DNA from: Litorilituus sp.
GTDB taxonomy: Bacteria; Pseudomonadota; Gammaproteobacteria; Enterobacterales; Alteromonadaceae
Direction of reading: 5' to 3'
Assembly: GCA_030754235.1 (NCBI GenBank)
Contig: JASMAS010000070.1
Coordinates: forward strand, 62,001-126,000
Length of the DNA stretch: 64,000 bases
In this document: positions 9,794 through 17,709 of the stretch, in pieces
Position numbering within the stretch: position 1 is the first letter of the stretch
Layout of the letters: every line of letters begins with the position of its first letter
Position numbers and translations under genes: made by a program
The notes under the pieces: generated by a model
What the model saw: only the letters and a program-made list of their open reading frames with translations
What the model was told of the DNA's origin: nothing
Databases searched by the model: none

Positions 9794-9910
9794 TGCTTTT
9801 CTCACAACATACTCACAAGACAAACGCAATAACCCAACGCGCTTACCTCATTGCTTGTAAAAACTCACTTTCATATTAAAAAATACACAACTAAGCCAAC
9901 CTAGCTACAG

Positions 9911-9957
9911 GCACTATATATAGTACCTAGAAAGATTTAAAACACACTATATAGTGA
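9911..9957 (+). promoter_or_regulatory. Upstream pair of NrdR boxes
   Basis: Two 16-base sites match the NrdR consensus ACACWATATATWGTGT: 9911-9926 (13 of 16) and 9942-9957 (14 of 16). They are separated by exactly 15 bp (31 bp centre to centre, about three helical turns), the spacing known for NrdR box pairs. NrdR is the nucleotide-sensing repressor of ribonucleotide reductase genes. The pair lies about 110-157 bp before the nrdG start. Confidence 0.85.
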
Positions 9958-9984
9958 TCTATTTATCTACTCTCGACAATTATT

Positions 9985-9998
9985 GTGATCCAGATCAA
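9985..9998 (+). promoter_or_regulatory. FNR-type site upstream of nrdG
   Basis: GTGAT-CCAG-ATCAA matches the FNR consensus TTGAT-N4-ATCAA at all but one defined base. Its centre (9991.5) lies 41.5 bp upstream of a start point at 10033, which is where transcription would begin from the TATATT -10 element at 10022-10027. This is the standard class II activator position, so oxygen limitation should activate nrdGD through FNR (EtrA in Shewanella). The start point is deduced, not measured. Confidence 0.8.
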
Positions 9999-10015
9999 CA
10001 AAACAACATCACCAA

Positions 10016-10062
10016 ATACTATATATTGTGTCAATTAACAACAAAAACACCATATATAGGTA
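10016..10062 (+). promoter_or_regulatory. Downstream NrdR box pair overlapping the nrdG promoter -10
   Basis: Site 10016-10031 matches the NrdR consensus at 15 of 16 positions and site 10047-10062 at 12 of 16. The gap is again exactly 15 bp (31 bp centre to centre). The first box covers the candidate -10 element TATATT (10022-10027) and the second ends 5 bases before the nrdG start codon, over the ribosome binding region. Binding here would block RNA polymerase directly. Confidence 0.83.
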
Positions 10063-10067
10063 TACAG

Positions 10068-10577
10068 ATGAAATTTAATTGCTTAATACCCAGTATTGTA
10101 TTTCAAGAAGTACCCGATGAAATTAGCTTATGCTTTAGTATCACTGGCTGTAAGGTGGGTTGTAAAGGCTGCCATAGCACAGAGTTGTGGAACGAAAACT
10201 ATGGCATATCACTCACTAATAAAAACTATATAAACTGGCTTAATAAATACAAAGGGTTAATCAGTTGTGTGGTGTTTTTTGGTGGTGAATGGCAGCCAAA
10301 TAAATTAATTGAGAAGCTTATTATTGCCAAAAACTTTGGCCTAAAAACATGTTTGTATTCAGGTGAAAAATACATAGATATTAGTATTAGTCAGCACCTT
10401 AACTTATTAAAAACAGGGGCTTGGCAACAAGAATTAGGCGGCTTAGAAAGCACTACGACTAATCAAGTTTTTCGCAATGTAAATACAGGCGAAAAACTTA
10501 ACCACTTATTTACCCATAAAAATAACAATCTCGAGTATGAAAAAATAACACAAGGAGCAAGTAATGTTGCGGCTTAA
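10068..10577 (+). CDS. nrdG: Anaerobic ribonucleotide reductase activase (radical SAM)
   Basis: A 169-residue radical-SAM protein that installs the glycyl radical on NrdD using S-adenosylmethionine and a 4Fe-4S cluster. The cluster motif is C28-x3-C32-x2-C35 in TGCKVGCKGCHS. A longer frame opens at 9954, but I placed the start at ATG 10068: it has AGG 7 bases upstream, begins MKFN, and leaves the NrdR and FNR sites outside the coding region. The gene overlaps nrdD by 14 bp. The order nrdG-nrdD is the reverse of E. coli nrdDG. Confidence 0.9.
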   Translation: MKFNCLIPSIVFQEVPDEISLCFSITGCKVGCKGCHSTELWNENYGISLTNKNYINWLNKYKGLISCVVFFGGEWQPNKLIEKLIIAKNFGLKTCLYSGEKYIDISISQHLNLLKTGAWQQELGGLESTTTNQVFRNVNTGEKLNHLFTHKNNNLEYEKITQGASNVAA

Positions 10578-12354
10578 TGAAGAACAAATTACCAATAAAA
10601 AAGAGTTTATCAAACACTATTTTTCCGCAAAAAATGCTGCCGATGGTTCAAAAATGGATGCTAATGCCAACGTCAGCCACAAAAACATAGCGACCTTAGA
10701 AGCTGAGTTACTTAAAGATTGTTTTGTACAAATTAACCGAGGGTTAGTTCAAGATAAAATTAGAGAAACCTTTGATGATGAGTTAGCCAAAGAATATTTA
10801 AGACAAATTGAAAATCATGAAATATATGTTCACGATGAAACAAGTTTAAAGCCTTATTGTACTTCTATTAGTATGTACCCTTTTATGCTTGATGGTTTAA
10901 CAAAATTAGGTGGGGAGTCTAAAGCGCCCAAGCATTTAGAGTCGTTTTGCGGTTCTTTTGTAAACCTTATTTTTGCTATTTCAGCGCAATTTGCAGGCGC
11001 TGTTGCCACGGTAGAGTTTCTCACCTATTTTGACTACTTTGCTCGCCTTGAATATAGTGATGATTATTTACACACACACAGGTTTGAAATTGAAAATCAC
11101 TTGCAACATGTGGTTTATGCCATTAACCAACCTGCCGCCGCTCGTGGTTATCAAAGTGTGTTTTGGAACATATCACTTTTTGATCAACACTATTTTGATT
11201 CTATGTTTGGCGAATTTGTTTTCCCTGACTTTAGCAAACCCAATTGGCAAACGGTGGATACTCTACAGCAGTTCTTCTTAACTTGGTTAAATCAAGAACG
11301 CGAAAAATCTGTGTTAACTTTCCCCGTAGTGACGGCCGCTATGTTAACGGAAAATGGCCAATGTAAAGATCAAAAATTTGCCAAACAACTGGCTCAAGAA
11401 AAAGCCAACGGTAATTCCTTTTTTATCTATCTGTCTGATAGCGCAGATTCTCTTGCCTCTTGCTGTCGTTTACGTAATGAAATTTCTGACAACACTTTCT
11501 CCTACACTTTAGGAGCAGGTGGCGTGGCCACGGGTTCAATTAACGTTATTACTTTAAATATGAATCGTTTAATACAAGATGGTCGAGACTTAAAAAATGA
11601 AATTGAAAAAATTCAAAAATATCAAGTTGCCTATCGACAATTAATGGAAGATTATAAGTCGCAAGGGGCGCTTTCTGTTTACGATGCCGGTTTTATTTCT
11701 CTTGATAAACAATTTTTAACCATAGGCATCAATGGTATGGTTGAAGCCGCAGAGTTCAAAGGCATTATCGTGGGCAATAATAATACGTATAAAAATTTTG
11801 TCAGTGAGCAACTTAAAGTAATTTTTCAAGCAAACCAAGCGGCGAAAAAAGAATACGGATATATGTTTAATACCGAATTTGTGCCTGCAGAAAATCTCGG
11901 GGTAAAAAATTCAAAATGGGACAGCAAAGATGGTTATATTGTTAACCGAGACTGTTATAACTCTTATTTTTATGTCGTAGAAAATGATGACGCTAATCAC
12001 CTAGATAAATTTGTGATGCACGGTAAAGAAATAACTCAATATCTTGATGGTGGCTCCGCACTGCACCTTAATTTAGATGAAGCACTTTCTACTGATGCTT
12101 ACCTAAAGCTATTCAATGTTGCCGCAGCAACAGGGTGTAATTATTTTTGCATTAATGTAAAAATTACCATTTGTAATCATTGTAACAAGATTGATAAGCG
12201 CACACTGGAGCAGTGTCCTAGCTGTGGTAGCCAAGACATTGACCATGGTACGCGTGTTATAGGTTACTTAAAACGTATTACGGCCTTTAGCCAAGAACGA
12301 CAAAAAGAGCATGCGTTAAGGCATTATCATAAAGAGAGTAATAATGCAGCTTAA
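10564..12354 (+). CDS. nrdD: Anaerobic (class III) ribonucleoside-triphosphate reductase
   Basis: The 596-residue enzyme reduces ribonucleotides without oxygen. Visible features: the active-site cysteine region SLASCCRLRN, the loop GINGMVEAAEF, a zinc site of two Cys pairs (CNHCNK and CPSCGS), and the C-terminal glycyl-radical motif RVIGYL with the radical glycine at about G567. It is about 115 residues shorter than E. coli NrdD (712) and the N-terminus goes straight into the catalytic domain, so the N-terminal ATP-cone allosteric domain is absent, as in T4 NrdD. AAGGAG lies 7 bases before ATG 10564, inside the end of nrdG. Confidence 0.94.
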   Translation: MLRLNEEQITNKKEFIKHYFSAKNAADGSKMDANANVSHKNIATLEAELLKDCFVQINRGLVQDKIRETFDDELAKEYLRQIENHEIYVHDETSLKPYCTSISMYPFMLDGLTKLGGESKAPKHLESFCGSFVNLIFAISAQFAGAVATVEFLTYFDYFARLEYSDDYLHTHRFEIENHLQHVVYAINQPAAARGYQSVFWNISLFDQHYFDSMFGEFVFPDFSKPNWQTVDTLQQFFLTWLNQEREKSVLTFPVVTAAMLTENGQCKDQKFAKQLAQEKANGNSFFIYLSDSADSLASCCRLRNEISDNTFSYTLGAGGVATGSINVITLNMNRLIQDGRDLKNEIEKIQKYQVAYRQLMEDYKSQGALSVYDAGFISLDKQFLTIGINGMVEAAEFKGIIVGNNNTYKNFVSEQLKVIFQANQAAKKEYGYMFNTEFVPAENLGVKNSKWDSKDGYIVNRDCYNSYFYVVENDDANHLDKFVMHGKEITQYLDGGSALHLNLDEALSTDAYLKLFNVAAATGCNYFCINVKITICNHCNKIDKRTLEQCPSCGSQDIDHGTRVIGYLKRITAFSQERQKEHALRHYHKESNNAA

Positions 12355-12394
12355 CCTTGATACATGAGAGCAACCGCTAGTATTGACATGGATG

Positions 12395-13954
12395 TTATTT
12401 GCTCATAAGTATGGTAATTTTATTCTCCATACTTTTTTCATCTAAACGTCCATAATGCATAATAAAATCTTCTTTGCCATCGTGATTAAGATCATGATGC
12501 TCAAATAAAGCGCCATTTTTTGGCAATAACAGCTTATGCTTACTGGCCTTTCGGCTAAAAACTCTTGAGCTTTTTTGTCCTAAATATATTTTTAAACGCT
12601 TTTTACCTGACGATAGAACTAAGTCTTGTAGGGCATCACCATTGACATCGGTTAACAACACAATAGGCTCGCCACTTTGGCCTGAGGTTAGACTAAAACG
12701 TAATTCGACCTCTTTATGAATCAAAGCATCCTCATCAAAAATATCATTGTCATTTAAAGCAAATATCTGCACATTTTGATCGATTCCACCAGACATTAAA
12801 GCCCCAATAATATTACCAACACTTAGCTCAAATGAAGTAATTAATACTTCAAATTTACCATCATTATTAACATCAATAATTTTCAATCCCGTTGATGTAC
12901 CCTCTGCCTGAATCACAGTACTCGCCGTTTCAGGGTATTCAAGATGACCATGTTGATTAACAAAACCGAAATAAAACTCATGAATATTTCTTCTATTTAA
13001 AACACCAGAGCTTTGCGTGAGGCGCACAATAATATCCGTTAAACCATCTCCATTAACATCTTGTATTCTTTCAACCGAACGATGAACAAGATTACTCTGA
13101 TCTAGGTTTTCACCATCAGCTCCTCTTATTTGCCACCAATTTTTTCCTTCAATATTATCTGCTAAAGCCACTGATTGGGAGTTTATCGAAAATTTTCCCT
13201 GTGGTATCTGATCAAAGTAATTGACTTGGCCTTTTGAAATCCAAGCAACATCTTGACGTGTATCCAAGTTAAAGTCTCCTAAAAACAGATTCATAGGCTT
13301 AAAGTTAACACTGCTTCTAATTAACTCGGCTTGAGCACGAATAGGCAAGGCTTGATAAGATAATCCTTGCTCTTCTTTATTCGATAACCAGAGGTTCATT
13401 TGTTCAAAATCAGACAAAACAATATCATCAAGACCATCTTGATTAATGTCTTGAATAAAATTCTTTTTAAGAATAAAGCTTGATTCATTTAACAAAAAAA
13501 TCGAATTCACTTTTTCTACATGCTTAAGGTATAAGCCTGCTTTAACATTTCGCCCCTGATCTTCTCCATCACCATAATGAAGTGAAACTATTTGGTTTTT
13601 TGCTAATAAATATAATCCTTGTCCATTTTCACTGACATCAAAGGCAAAATACTTTCTATCTAATAACAACTTATCTAACAGCACAAAGTTATTCACTTTT
13701 TCATTAAAAGCATAGGCGGCTAACCAAACTTGTTGATTATCTTCTCCAATCACAATCAACTCATCAACTGACTCTTGTTCTGAGTGCACAAGATCTAACG
13801 CCAAAACAGGTAAAATCACCTTAAAATCAGTGCTGATTTGATAACGTTCAAAAGTAGGCTTTACCCCAAGTAATTTAGTAGAATTGGCCAAGGATGGTAT
13901 AGCCAGTACCAAGGTTAAAATGAAGGCAAGACTCGATGTAAATCGGTAATACAT
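12395..13954 (-). CDS. Secreted FG-GAP/VCBS repeat protein
   Basis: A 519-residue exported protein of unknown function. Starting at the chosen ATG (13954, with AAGGAT 6 bases upstream) it has a signal peptide MYYRFTSSLAFILTLVLA ending near IPSLANS. A longer frame reaches 14026 but would bury the signal peptide. The mature part carries at least five calcium-loop-like FG-GAP/VCBS motifs: DINQDGLDDIV, DVNGDGLTDII, DVNNDGKFEVL, DVNGDALQDLV and DLNHDGKEDFI. These repeats build beta-propellers of the integrin-alpha type, seen in many secreted surface proteins. It converges on nrdD with a 40-bp gap and has no visible operon partner. Domain call good, function open. Confidence 0.82.
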   Translation of the reverse strand: MYYRFTSSLAFILTLVLAIPSLANSTKLLGVKPTFERYQISTDFKVILPVLALDLVHSEQESVDELIVIGEDNQQVWLAAYAFNEKVNNFVLLDKLLLDRKYFAFDVSENGQGLYLLAKNQIVSLHYGDGEDQGRNVKAGLYLKHVEKVNSIFLLNESSFILKKNFIQDINQDGLDDIVLSDFEQMNLWLSNKEEQGLSYQALPIRAQAELIRSSVNFKPMNLFLGDFNLDTRQDVAWISKGQVNYFDQIPQGKFSINSQSVALADNIEGKNWWQIRGADGENLDQSNLVHRSVERIQDVNGDGLTDIIVRLTQSSGVLNRRNIHEFYFGFVNQHGHLEYPETASTVIQAEGTSTGLKIIDVNNDGKFEVLITSFELSVGNIIGALMSGGIDQNVQIFALNDNDIFDEDALIHKEVELRFSLTSGQSGEPIVLLTDVNGDALQDLVLSSGKKRLKIYLGQKSSRVFSRKASKHKLLLPKNGALFEHHDLNHDGKEDFIMHYGRLDEKSMENKITILMSK

Positions 13955-14313
13955 AACTATCCTTTTGGTTCTTAGATTAAATAAAACATAATTTATTCGT
14001 ACATTGGGAAAACTTTTTTTGGGCATAAACTCTTAAATACAACACCTCATTGCCTAAAATCATTCTTGCTCGTTTGTAAAACATCACTTTATAGAAAGTT
14101 GACACAGTAAAAGCTGGCAGGGTTTTCTTATCATTAGGTAAAACTGTTCACTCACCACTTTGCCATACAACCTTGATAATACTCAAAATAAAAATGGCTT
14201 ACCCTGTGGTAAAAATTGTTACTAATAATGTTAGGCAAGGTGATCTTACTAATGATAAAATCATTGCTAATCTCTAAGGCTAACATATTCTAAGCTGCTA
14301 CTCCGGATCGTTT
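13955..14313. other. Divergent intergenic region, nothing recognised
   Basis: The 359 bp between the VCBS gene and cti must hold both promoters. There is a TTGACA hexamer at 14099-14104 on the + strand, but no convincing -10 at the right distance. I see no RNA gene, repeat or coding sequence. Confidence 0.4.
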
Positions 14314-16692
14314 ATGCGCCAACATCATTGGTTACTTCTACTCCTATTTTTTTCAGGTTGTGCCACCTTGGGCATCATCGAATATGACAAAAACTATGGC
14401 ATAACGAATATTGAAAATCGCTTTACCACCCCCACAATTTCAAGCAAGCAAAGCCGTCATTTTAACCAAAAAATAAAGCCTATCATTGAAAATAGGTGTG
14501 TGGTTTGTCATGGTTGTTATGATGCACCCTGCCAATTAAAACTTGAAAGCCGTTCCGGCTTAGAGCGTGGCGCTAGTAAAGAACGTGTATATAATGGTGA
14601 GCGTTTACTTACGGCTAAAGCTAATCAAAGCTTAAGTACTTTATCAAAACTTAACCAAGATACTTTAAGTCACTTTCGTGAAAATGGTTTTTTTTCTGTA
14701 CTTAATGAACGTCAACAAACGAGTGTTGCCAACACAAGTGCCGGTTTAATGTATCAAATGCTACAATTAAAACAGCAGCACCCCCTGCCTGACAAACCAT
14801 TACTTGATAACCGCTTTGAGATTGCTTTAGATCGAAAACAGCAGTGTCCAACTATAGAGGAGTTTGAAAAATACAAAGCAAACTTCCCCTATGCTGGTAT
14901 GCCTTATGCTTTACCTAATTTGACCAATGAGCATTATACACTTCTGACTAATTGGCTAAAAAATGGCGCACTTTTACCCCAAGCCCACCAAGCAACTCAA
15001 GCAGAGTTAAATATTATTGAGCAATGGGAAACATGGCTAAATGGTCATTCAAAAAAACAGCAATTAGTCTCTCGTTATTTGTACGAGCACTTATACCTTG
15101 CTAACCTCTATTTTCAAAAAGCAACTGGCAGCTACTTTAATGTAGTGCGTTCAACAACCCCGCCAGGAGAGCCTGTTAGTATAATTAACAGTCGTAGGCC
15201 TTTTGATGCCCCTTTGATTAATAAAAAAACTAACAAGCCATTCCGTGTTTTCTATCGATTATTAAAAAATAACGATACCATCATAGCCAAAAGGCATATG
15301 CCTTATCGCTTTGATTTAGCTAAACTACATTATTTGAATGAACTATTTATTGAGCTTGATTATCAAGTAAAAGAATTACCTAATTATCAGTTAAAAACAG
15401 CGGCCAACCCCTTTATTACTTTTAAAGCAATACCCGCAAAGTCTCGTTATCAATTCCTATTAGGCCAAGCGCAATTTTCAATCATGAATTTTATTAAGGG
15501 ACCTGTTTGCCGAGGACAGGTTGCCTTAAATGTTATTGATGACCATTTTTGGGTGTTTTTTGCTGATCCTGCCTACCTTGAAAAGTTTCATAGTGATGGT
15601 TTTATTGACGATAATAGTGACTTACTTCAGCTTCCTGCCAGCACAAGTGATAAAGCCTTATCATTACTTTATTGGCACTCCTACGCTAAGCGACAACAAG
15701 AATACTTAGAGAATAAACTCAACTTTATTAGCAATAGTAACTTTACACAAAGCGACTTAAATTTGGACTTAATATGGTCAGGCAATGGCAACCCTAACGC
15801 CACTTTAACTATATTCCGTCATTTTGATAGTGCTTCAGTAGTACAAGGTTTTGTCGGACAAACGCCTAAAACGGCCTGGTTTATCAGTTACCCATTGCTA
15901 GAGAGAATTCATTATTTATTAGTGGCTGGTTTTGATGTTTTTGGTAATGTTAGCCATCAGTTAAATACACGCTTGTATATGGATTTTTTACGCATGGAAG
16001 CAGAGAGTAATTTTATTACTTTATTACCTAAAAAAGAACGCCGTAAGGTCCACGAATATTGGTATAGGAATACTAATGAAGATATTAAAGATTACATTTT
16101 TTCAGATGATTTTGTGCAATTACCCGAAACAAATATCAATTATAAAACGAATCAACATCAGCAAGAACTATTACAATTAGTAGCACAACACACTGCTAAT
16201 AATAAAGTCAATATACATCAATTAAGCAAACAGCACGCAGTACATTATGATGCGCACTTACAGCGCTTAAACCATATAGAAGGTGTCAGTGTTGCCCTAT
16301 TTCCTCAAGTAAGTTATTTAATGGTAACAGGAAAACAAGGCGATAGCATTTATACATTAATTAACAATAGCGCCCACAGTAATGTTGCCCATTTATTTTC
16401 AGAAAGTAAACGGCGTATTCCTGAAGAAGACACTTTAACTGTGGTTGCCGGCATTATTGGCTCTTATCCAAACGCATTTTTCAATGTAACGCAAAGCCAA
16501 GTTGATGATTTTGTTAACGCTGTAGAATTATTGACCACAGAGCAAGATTATAAAACGCTTAGAGATAATTATGGCATACGTAGAACAGATAAAGGCTTCT
16601 GGCCCTATGCGGATAAACTTCACCGTTGGTATCGAAAAAATCAACCTAACACATCAGGCTTGCTCGATTTTAATAGACTGGAGAACAGATAA
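14314..16692 (+). CDS. cti: Fatty acid cis/trans isomerase
   Basis: The 792-residue protein matches the Cti family, haem enzymes that convert cis-unsaturated membrane fatty acids to trans in the periplasm, making the membrane more rigid under solvent or heat stress. The N-terminus MRQHHWLLLLLFFSGC looks like a lipoprotein signal with C16 in the lipobox, so the enzyme may be lipid-anchored rather than soluble. The haem-binding motif C62-V-V-C-H66 follows. Length fits the family (about 760-790). It stands alone, with the CCGSC peptide gene 106 bp downstream. The family call is firm; the lipid anchor is inferred. Confidence 0.9.
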   Translation: MRQHHWLLLLLFFSGCATLGIIEYDKNYGITNIENRFTTPTISSKQSRHFNQKIKPIIENRCVVCHGCYDAPCQLKLESRSGLERGASKERVYNGERLLTAKANQSLSTLSKLNQDTLSHFRENGFFSVLNERQQTSVANTSAGLMYQMLQLKQQHPLPDKPLLDNRFEIALDRKQQCPTIEEFEKYKANFPYAGMPYALPNLTNEHYTLLTNWLKNGALLPQAHQATQAELNIIEQWETWLNGHSKKQQLVSRYLYEHLYLANLYFQKATGSYFNVVRSTTPPGEPVSIINSRRPFDAPLINKKTNKPFRVFYRLLKNNDTIIAKRHMPYRFDLAKLHYLNELFIELDYQVKELPNYQLKTAANPFITFKAIPAKSRYQFLLGQAQFSIMNFIKGPVCRGQVALNVIDDHFWVFFADPAYLEKFHSDGFIDDNSDLLQLPASTSDKALSLLYWHSYAKRQQEYLENKLNFISNSNFTQSDLNLDLIWSGNGNPNATLTIFRHFDSASVVQGFVGQTPKTAWFISYPLLERIHYLLVAGFDVFGNVSHQLNTRLYMDFLRMEAESNFITLLPKKERRKVHEYWYRNTNEDIKDYIFSDDFVQLPETNINYKTNQHQQELLQLVAQHTANNKVNIHQLSKQHAVHYDAHLQRLNHIEGVSVALFPQVSYLMVTGKQGDSIYTLINNSAHSNVAHLFSESKRRIPEEDTLTVVAGIIGSYPNAFFNVTQSQVDDFVNAVELLTTEQDYKTLRDNYGIRRTDKGFWPYADKLHRWYRKNQPNTSGLLDFNRLENR

Positions 16693-16798
16693 TTCACTTG
16701 CTAATAAGCAACAAAAGACTGATCTCGATCAAATACCCTAGTAAAATACTCAGGTATTATAATACTAACTTACCGTTATTATTTTATTGGAGAAAACT

Positions 16799-16906
16799 AT
16801 GGGCTGTTGTGGTAGTTGTGGTGGCGAAAGTCACGAAGAAAAGAAAGAACAAGAACAAGCTGTAGAGCAAAATTCAGACAAAAAAACTGAAGAAAAAGAA
16901 GCTTAA
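16799..16906 (+). CDS. CCGSCS-motif small peptide
   Basis: A 35-residue gene, too short for most automated calls: MGCCGSCGGES followed by a very acidic and basic tail rich in Glu, Lys and Gln. The CCGSC start matches the CCGSCS-motif family of tiny proteins known from marine gammaproteobacteria; their function is unknown, with metal or Fe-S binding often suspected because of the three cysteines in five residues. TTGGAG lies 8 bases before ATG 16799 and a strong hairpin terminator follows 22 bp after the stop, so it is a complete transcription unit. The 106-bp gap after cti contains a possible promoter. Confidence 0.8.
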   Translation: MGCCGSCGGESHEEKKEQEQAVEQNSDKKTEEKEA

Positions 16907-16927
16907 TTTAAGTACTTAACTTATTTT

Positions 16928-16963
16928 AAAAGGCGATAAAGCGAATGCTGCATCGCCTTTTTT
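16928..16963. terminator. Bidirectional terminator
   Basis: AAAAGGCGAT (16928-16937) pairs with ATCGCCTTTT (16952-16961), a 10-bp stem with a 14-base loop, followed by a T-run. It ends the CCGSC peptide transcript on the + strand and, through its A-run, the convergent yhhN transcript, whose stop lies at 16962-16964. Confidence 0.85.
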
Positions 16964-17627
16964 ATGGGTGACTTGCCTGTGACTTAATAATAAACCCTTT
17001 TAATAGGGCAAATTGGGCAAAATAATAACTGATCATCACAAAAAAATGCCCGTACTCAATTGGCGTATAAAATTTATCAATACCCAGAAGCGAATCTGAA
17101 AAAACAAAACTGATACCACCCAAAATTAACCAGCTATTAGTCTTATAACTTAATACCGTTGCCAACGCCATGAGCAATAATATGCTCATATAAGCGGTGA
17201 CAGGCACTAACATATCTTCTAAGCTACCAATCAACACTAACAACATCAACAAGCCATAACCCAAGTAAACAAAAAAAACCATTAAGTAGTTTACTTGCCA
17301 CAATTTTTTAACTTCTGGCTTTAAGCTGATTAAGTAAAATAAATGCGCGATGAAAAAAGCAGCCAAACCAAATATAAACCAATGTTCCCTATTAAAATCT
17401 AGTATAAAATCACCACAGGCAGAGCCTATCAAACCTAGTATGAAATATTTATTATCATGGCTAAAACCTAGCCTTTGTATTGCGATTCCTATGAGCAAGA
17501 GCATAGGCAACAATTTTACAGCCCAACTCAATGGATAGGGTGTCACCAGCGTTGATAATACAAAAGCTGTCGCAAGAGCAACGAAGAGTATCGAGGTTTT
17601 TGAGATGTTAAAAGCACTATTTTTCAA
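16962..17627 (-). CDS. YhhN family integral membrane protein (lysoplasmalogenase-like)
   Basis: A 221-residue protein with about eight hydrophobic helices. The motif GSACGDFILDF around residue 70 and ISFVFSDSLLGIDKF near residue 175 carry the paired acidic residues conserved in the YhhN/TMEM86 family. TMEM86B in animals is lysoplasmalogenase, cleaving vinyl-ether lysolipids; the substrate of bacterial members is less certain. ATG start at 17627. It stands alone between two terminator-bounded units. Confidence 0.82.
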   Translation of the reverse strand: MKNSAFNISKTSILFVALATAFVLSTLVTPYPLSWAVKLLPMLLLIGIAIQRLGFSHDNKYFILGLIGSACGDFILDFNREHWFIFGLAAFFIAHLFYLISLKPEVKKLWQVNYLMVFFVYLGYGLLMLLVLIGSLEDMLVPVTAYMSILLLMALATVLSYKTNSWLILGGISFVFSDSLLGIDKFYTPIEYGHFFVMISYYFAQFALLKGFIIKSQASHP

Positions 17628-17709
17628 TGGACTGCGACCCTATCTGGTAAATTATTTTTTATGCATTGTACAGGGCAATACTGTACTGACAAACATTGTT
17701 AAACGGTGA

